Assembly: GCA_018894105.1 (NCBI GenBank)
Contig: CM032128.1
Span: 25,091,001 to 25,155,000, forward strand
Reading direction: 5' to 3'
DNA: 64,000 bases
Source: Jacaranda mimosifolia
Lineage: Eukaryota; Streptophyta; Magnoliopsida; Lamiales; Bignoniaceae
A program made the position numbers and the translations under genes. This document shows, piece after piece, positions 62,501 to 64,000 of this stretch; positions within the stretch are counted from its first letter, which is position 1, and each line of letters begins with the position of its first letter. The notes below the pieces were generated by a model, which was given only the letters and a program-made list of their open reading frames with translations, was not told where the DNA came from and did no database searches.

Positions 62501-62770
62501 TTTAAGGTTTAACAACATTTTAAGGTTTAATTAATTAGGACATGTGAGGATTAGTTGGATGGTCTAATTCATGTTGAAATGTTGATGCCAATTAAAACTC
62601 CAAACCGCAAGTTGTTAGAATGAGTCTTCTTATTTGAAGCAATCAAACGAAAAAAAGTCAAATTTAAAATATTTAGAAGAAGAAGTATATTTTTTTATGG
62701 AATTACTCGGACTCCATTACCAATCACGTAAGAATGCCTAAAGTAATAAAATACACAATCCATTTCGGCC
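59560..62770. other. Intergenic AT-rich DNA, no gene seen
   Basis: Long AT-rich stretch with T-, A-, GT- and TA-microsatellites (59738-59755, 60660-60679, 61190-61237, 62155-62174) and one SINE-like copy. Short frames are low-complexity. Confidence 0.6.
61822..61936 (+). mobile_element. SINE-like repeat, copy 6
   Basis: GATAGTCAAATGGTGTAAAG (A-box-like), GAGGGATCGAACTTACC (B-box-like), GATATGTATTTATATAAATT, and a tail of 12 A. Same layout as the other copies. Confidence 0.5.
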
Positions 62771-62775
62771 ACTTG

Positions 62776-63920
62776 GATATGGTTTTTTTTTATTTTTTTA
62801 TTTCTATCATTTTTAAAAGTTAAAAAAGTAATTATAATTTTAAAAATAAAAATAAAAATAAAATATATTCAGATGTTTTGTCTGAAAATAATAATTAGTG
62901 CAGCTATAGGGTTGAAATTTTAGATGATTTATATTATTTTAATGTTTAAAAAGATTTATTTTTTAAAATATATGTATATTTTATTAATTTTAAAATGATA
63001 GTGAGTATTTTATGTGAAATCAAATTTGAATTTAAATTGATGTGATAATAGGATGATAGAGTAGGGGTGCAGCCAATCCGAGCCGAACCGAGTTTGAGCA
63101 AAATTTTTGAGCTCGAGCTCGAGCTTGAAATATATATATATATATATATATTAGGCTCAAGCTCGATGAACTTAAAATTTTAAGCTTAAATTTGACTTGA
63201 TAAAAAAAAAATTCGAGCTCGAAATAAAAAAATAGTAATATGTATATATTTATTAATTAAATAAAAAAATAATACTTAATTATATACTGACTCGTGAGTT
63301 GACTCACGAGTTTCGAATCTAGATACAAACAACTCGAGATCGACTCGAATTAAAGTTTGAGCTCGATTCAGTTTGGCTAGTGAGACTCTCAAGCTGGTTA
63401 GACTCGTTTACACCCCTATGATGGAGTAGGTTTAAGAGAAATTGAAAATAAATAAAAGTTAATAAGTTTATGTTTTTAAATAGTAAAAATCTTGGAAAGG
63501 GGGTTTGAAATGATATACCGAAGAAGCCATTTTGGCTTTTTATTTTTGACATTATTTGAAATTTGAAAACCATCAATTTATACTCATTTTAATTGAAAAT
63601 ACGAGTCATTTTGACTTTTAATTTCTCATAAACTTGTCTTATCATTTTATTATCACATCAATCAATTTTAAATTTGATTAAGATAATTAAAATAAACATA
63701 TATTTTGAAAAAAAATATCTTTTTAGACACAAAAAATATAAACCACCTAAAATGTTCAGCTATATACCTATCCTAAGAATTATTTTCAAATAAAACATTC
63801 AAATACAATCTCATTTTTATTTTTAAAGATATAGTTAATTTTTATTTTTTAAAAATATTAAAAATGGAAAATAAAAATGAAAACATATTCTTTTTTTTTT
63901 TTTTGGATGTAAGAAAACAT
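62776..63920. mobile_element. Foldback-like element with ~300-350 bp inverted arms
   Basis: The left arm (62776 to about 63490, split by an insertion) and right arm (about 63500-63920) are imperfect inverted copies. TTTATATTATTTTAATGTTTAAAAAGAT, ATATATGTATATTTTATTA, AAATTGATGTGATAATA and GAGAAATTGAAA on the left are mirrored on the right in reverse order. The outer ends are GATATGG..TTTT and AAAACATATC. No coding potential. The arms share words with the 41.2/53.5-kb MITEs. Confidence 0.6.
63062..63418. mobile_element. hAT MITE with TAGGGGTG ends and 8-bp target duplication
   Basis: Begins TAGGGGTGCA and ends TACACCCCTA, an inverted terminal repeat typical of hAT elements. The flanks are TGATAGAG (63054-63061) and TGATGGAG (63419-63426), an 8-bp target duplication with one mismatch. 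The interior is 357 bp with GAGCTCGAGCTCGAG subterminal repeats on both sides, a (TA)11 tract and an inverted ACTCGTGAGTTGACTCACGAGT. Non-coding. Confidence 0.85.
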
Positions 63921-64000
63921 ATCGAGATGTTGCCATGCATGATTCCGCAATGTAATAGCACATTTAAGTAGGTATTGATTGATAACGAGGAAGTTCCATT

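Overview
The window is nuclear DNA from a plant, most probably a eudicot. It is AT-rich, its genes are split by GT-AG introns, it carries many microsatellites, and it holds small DNA transposons and SINE-like repeats. The protein-coding genes are plant members of conserved families. I cannot name the species.

Layout. (1) 1-4.1 kb is gene-poor. It holds CCCG-rich repeats, three consecutive tandem-repeat arrays (about 104, 122 and 255 bp units) that share a GAAGTACAA-like word, and a possible decayed MULE transposase fragment. (2) 4.6-5.3 kb is a GGGTA-rich, hAT-like MITE candidate that ends about 130 bp before the next gene. (3) 5441-31279 (+) is a complete 35-exon gene for the proteasome-associated HEAT-repeat protein ECM29, 1822 aa as I assembled it. 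Its introns hold a decayed LTR element, G-quadruplex-type runs, a duplicated splice acceptor and one GC-AG intron. (4) 31.3-34.0 kb is intergenic with three SINE-like copies. (5) 34092-35117 (-) is an F-box protein gene with a leader intron. (6) 36.1-43.5 kb is intergenic, with MITEs, microsatellites and short local duplications. (7) 43620-48016 (+) is cytosolic isoleucyl-tRNA synthetase in two exons (1183 aa), with a site II/telobox promoter. (8) 49830-52462 (-) is a six-exon gene for a 117-aa protein of unknown function. (9) 55021-58482 (-) is hydroxymethylglutaryl-CoA lyase in eight coding exons (427 aa), with a leader intron and a second in-frame ATG in front of a mitochondrial-type presequence. 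(10) 59.5-64 kb is AT-rich intergenic DNA that ends in a foldback-like repeat split by a hAT MITE with a visible 8-bp target duplication.

The genes are ordinary single-copy housekeeping or regulatory genes: proteasome quality control, ubiquitin ligase specificity, tRNA charging, and leucine/HMG-CoA breakdown. They do not form a pathway cluster. From memory, the Arabidopsis ECM29 and HMG-CoA lyase genes are near neighbours on chromosome 2, so part of this order may be ancestral. I found no tRNA, rRNA, CRISPR or viral genes. Exon borders come from reading splice sites, frame continuity and family resemblance; no transcript was available.
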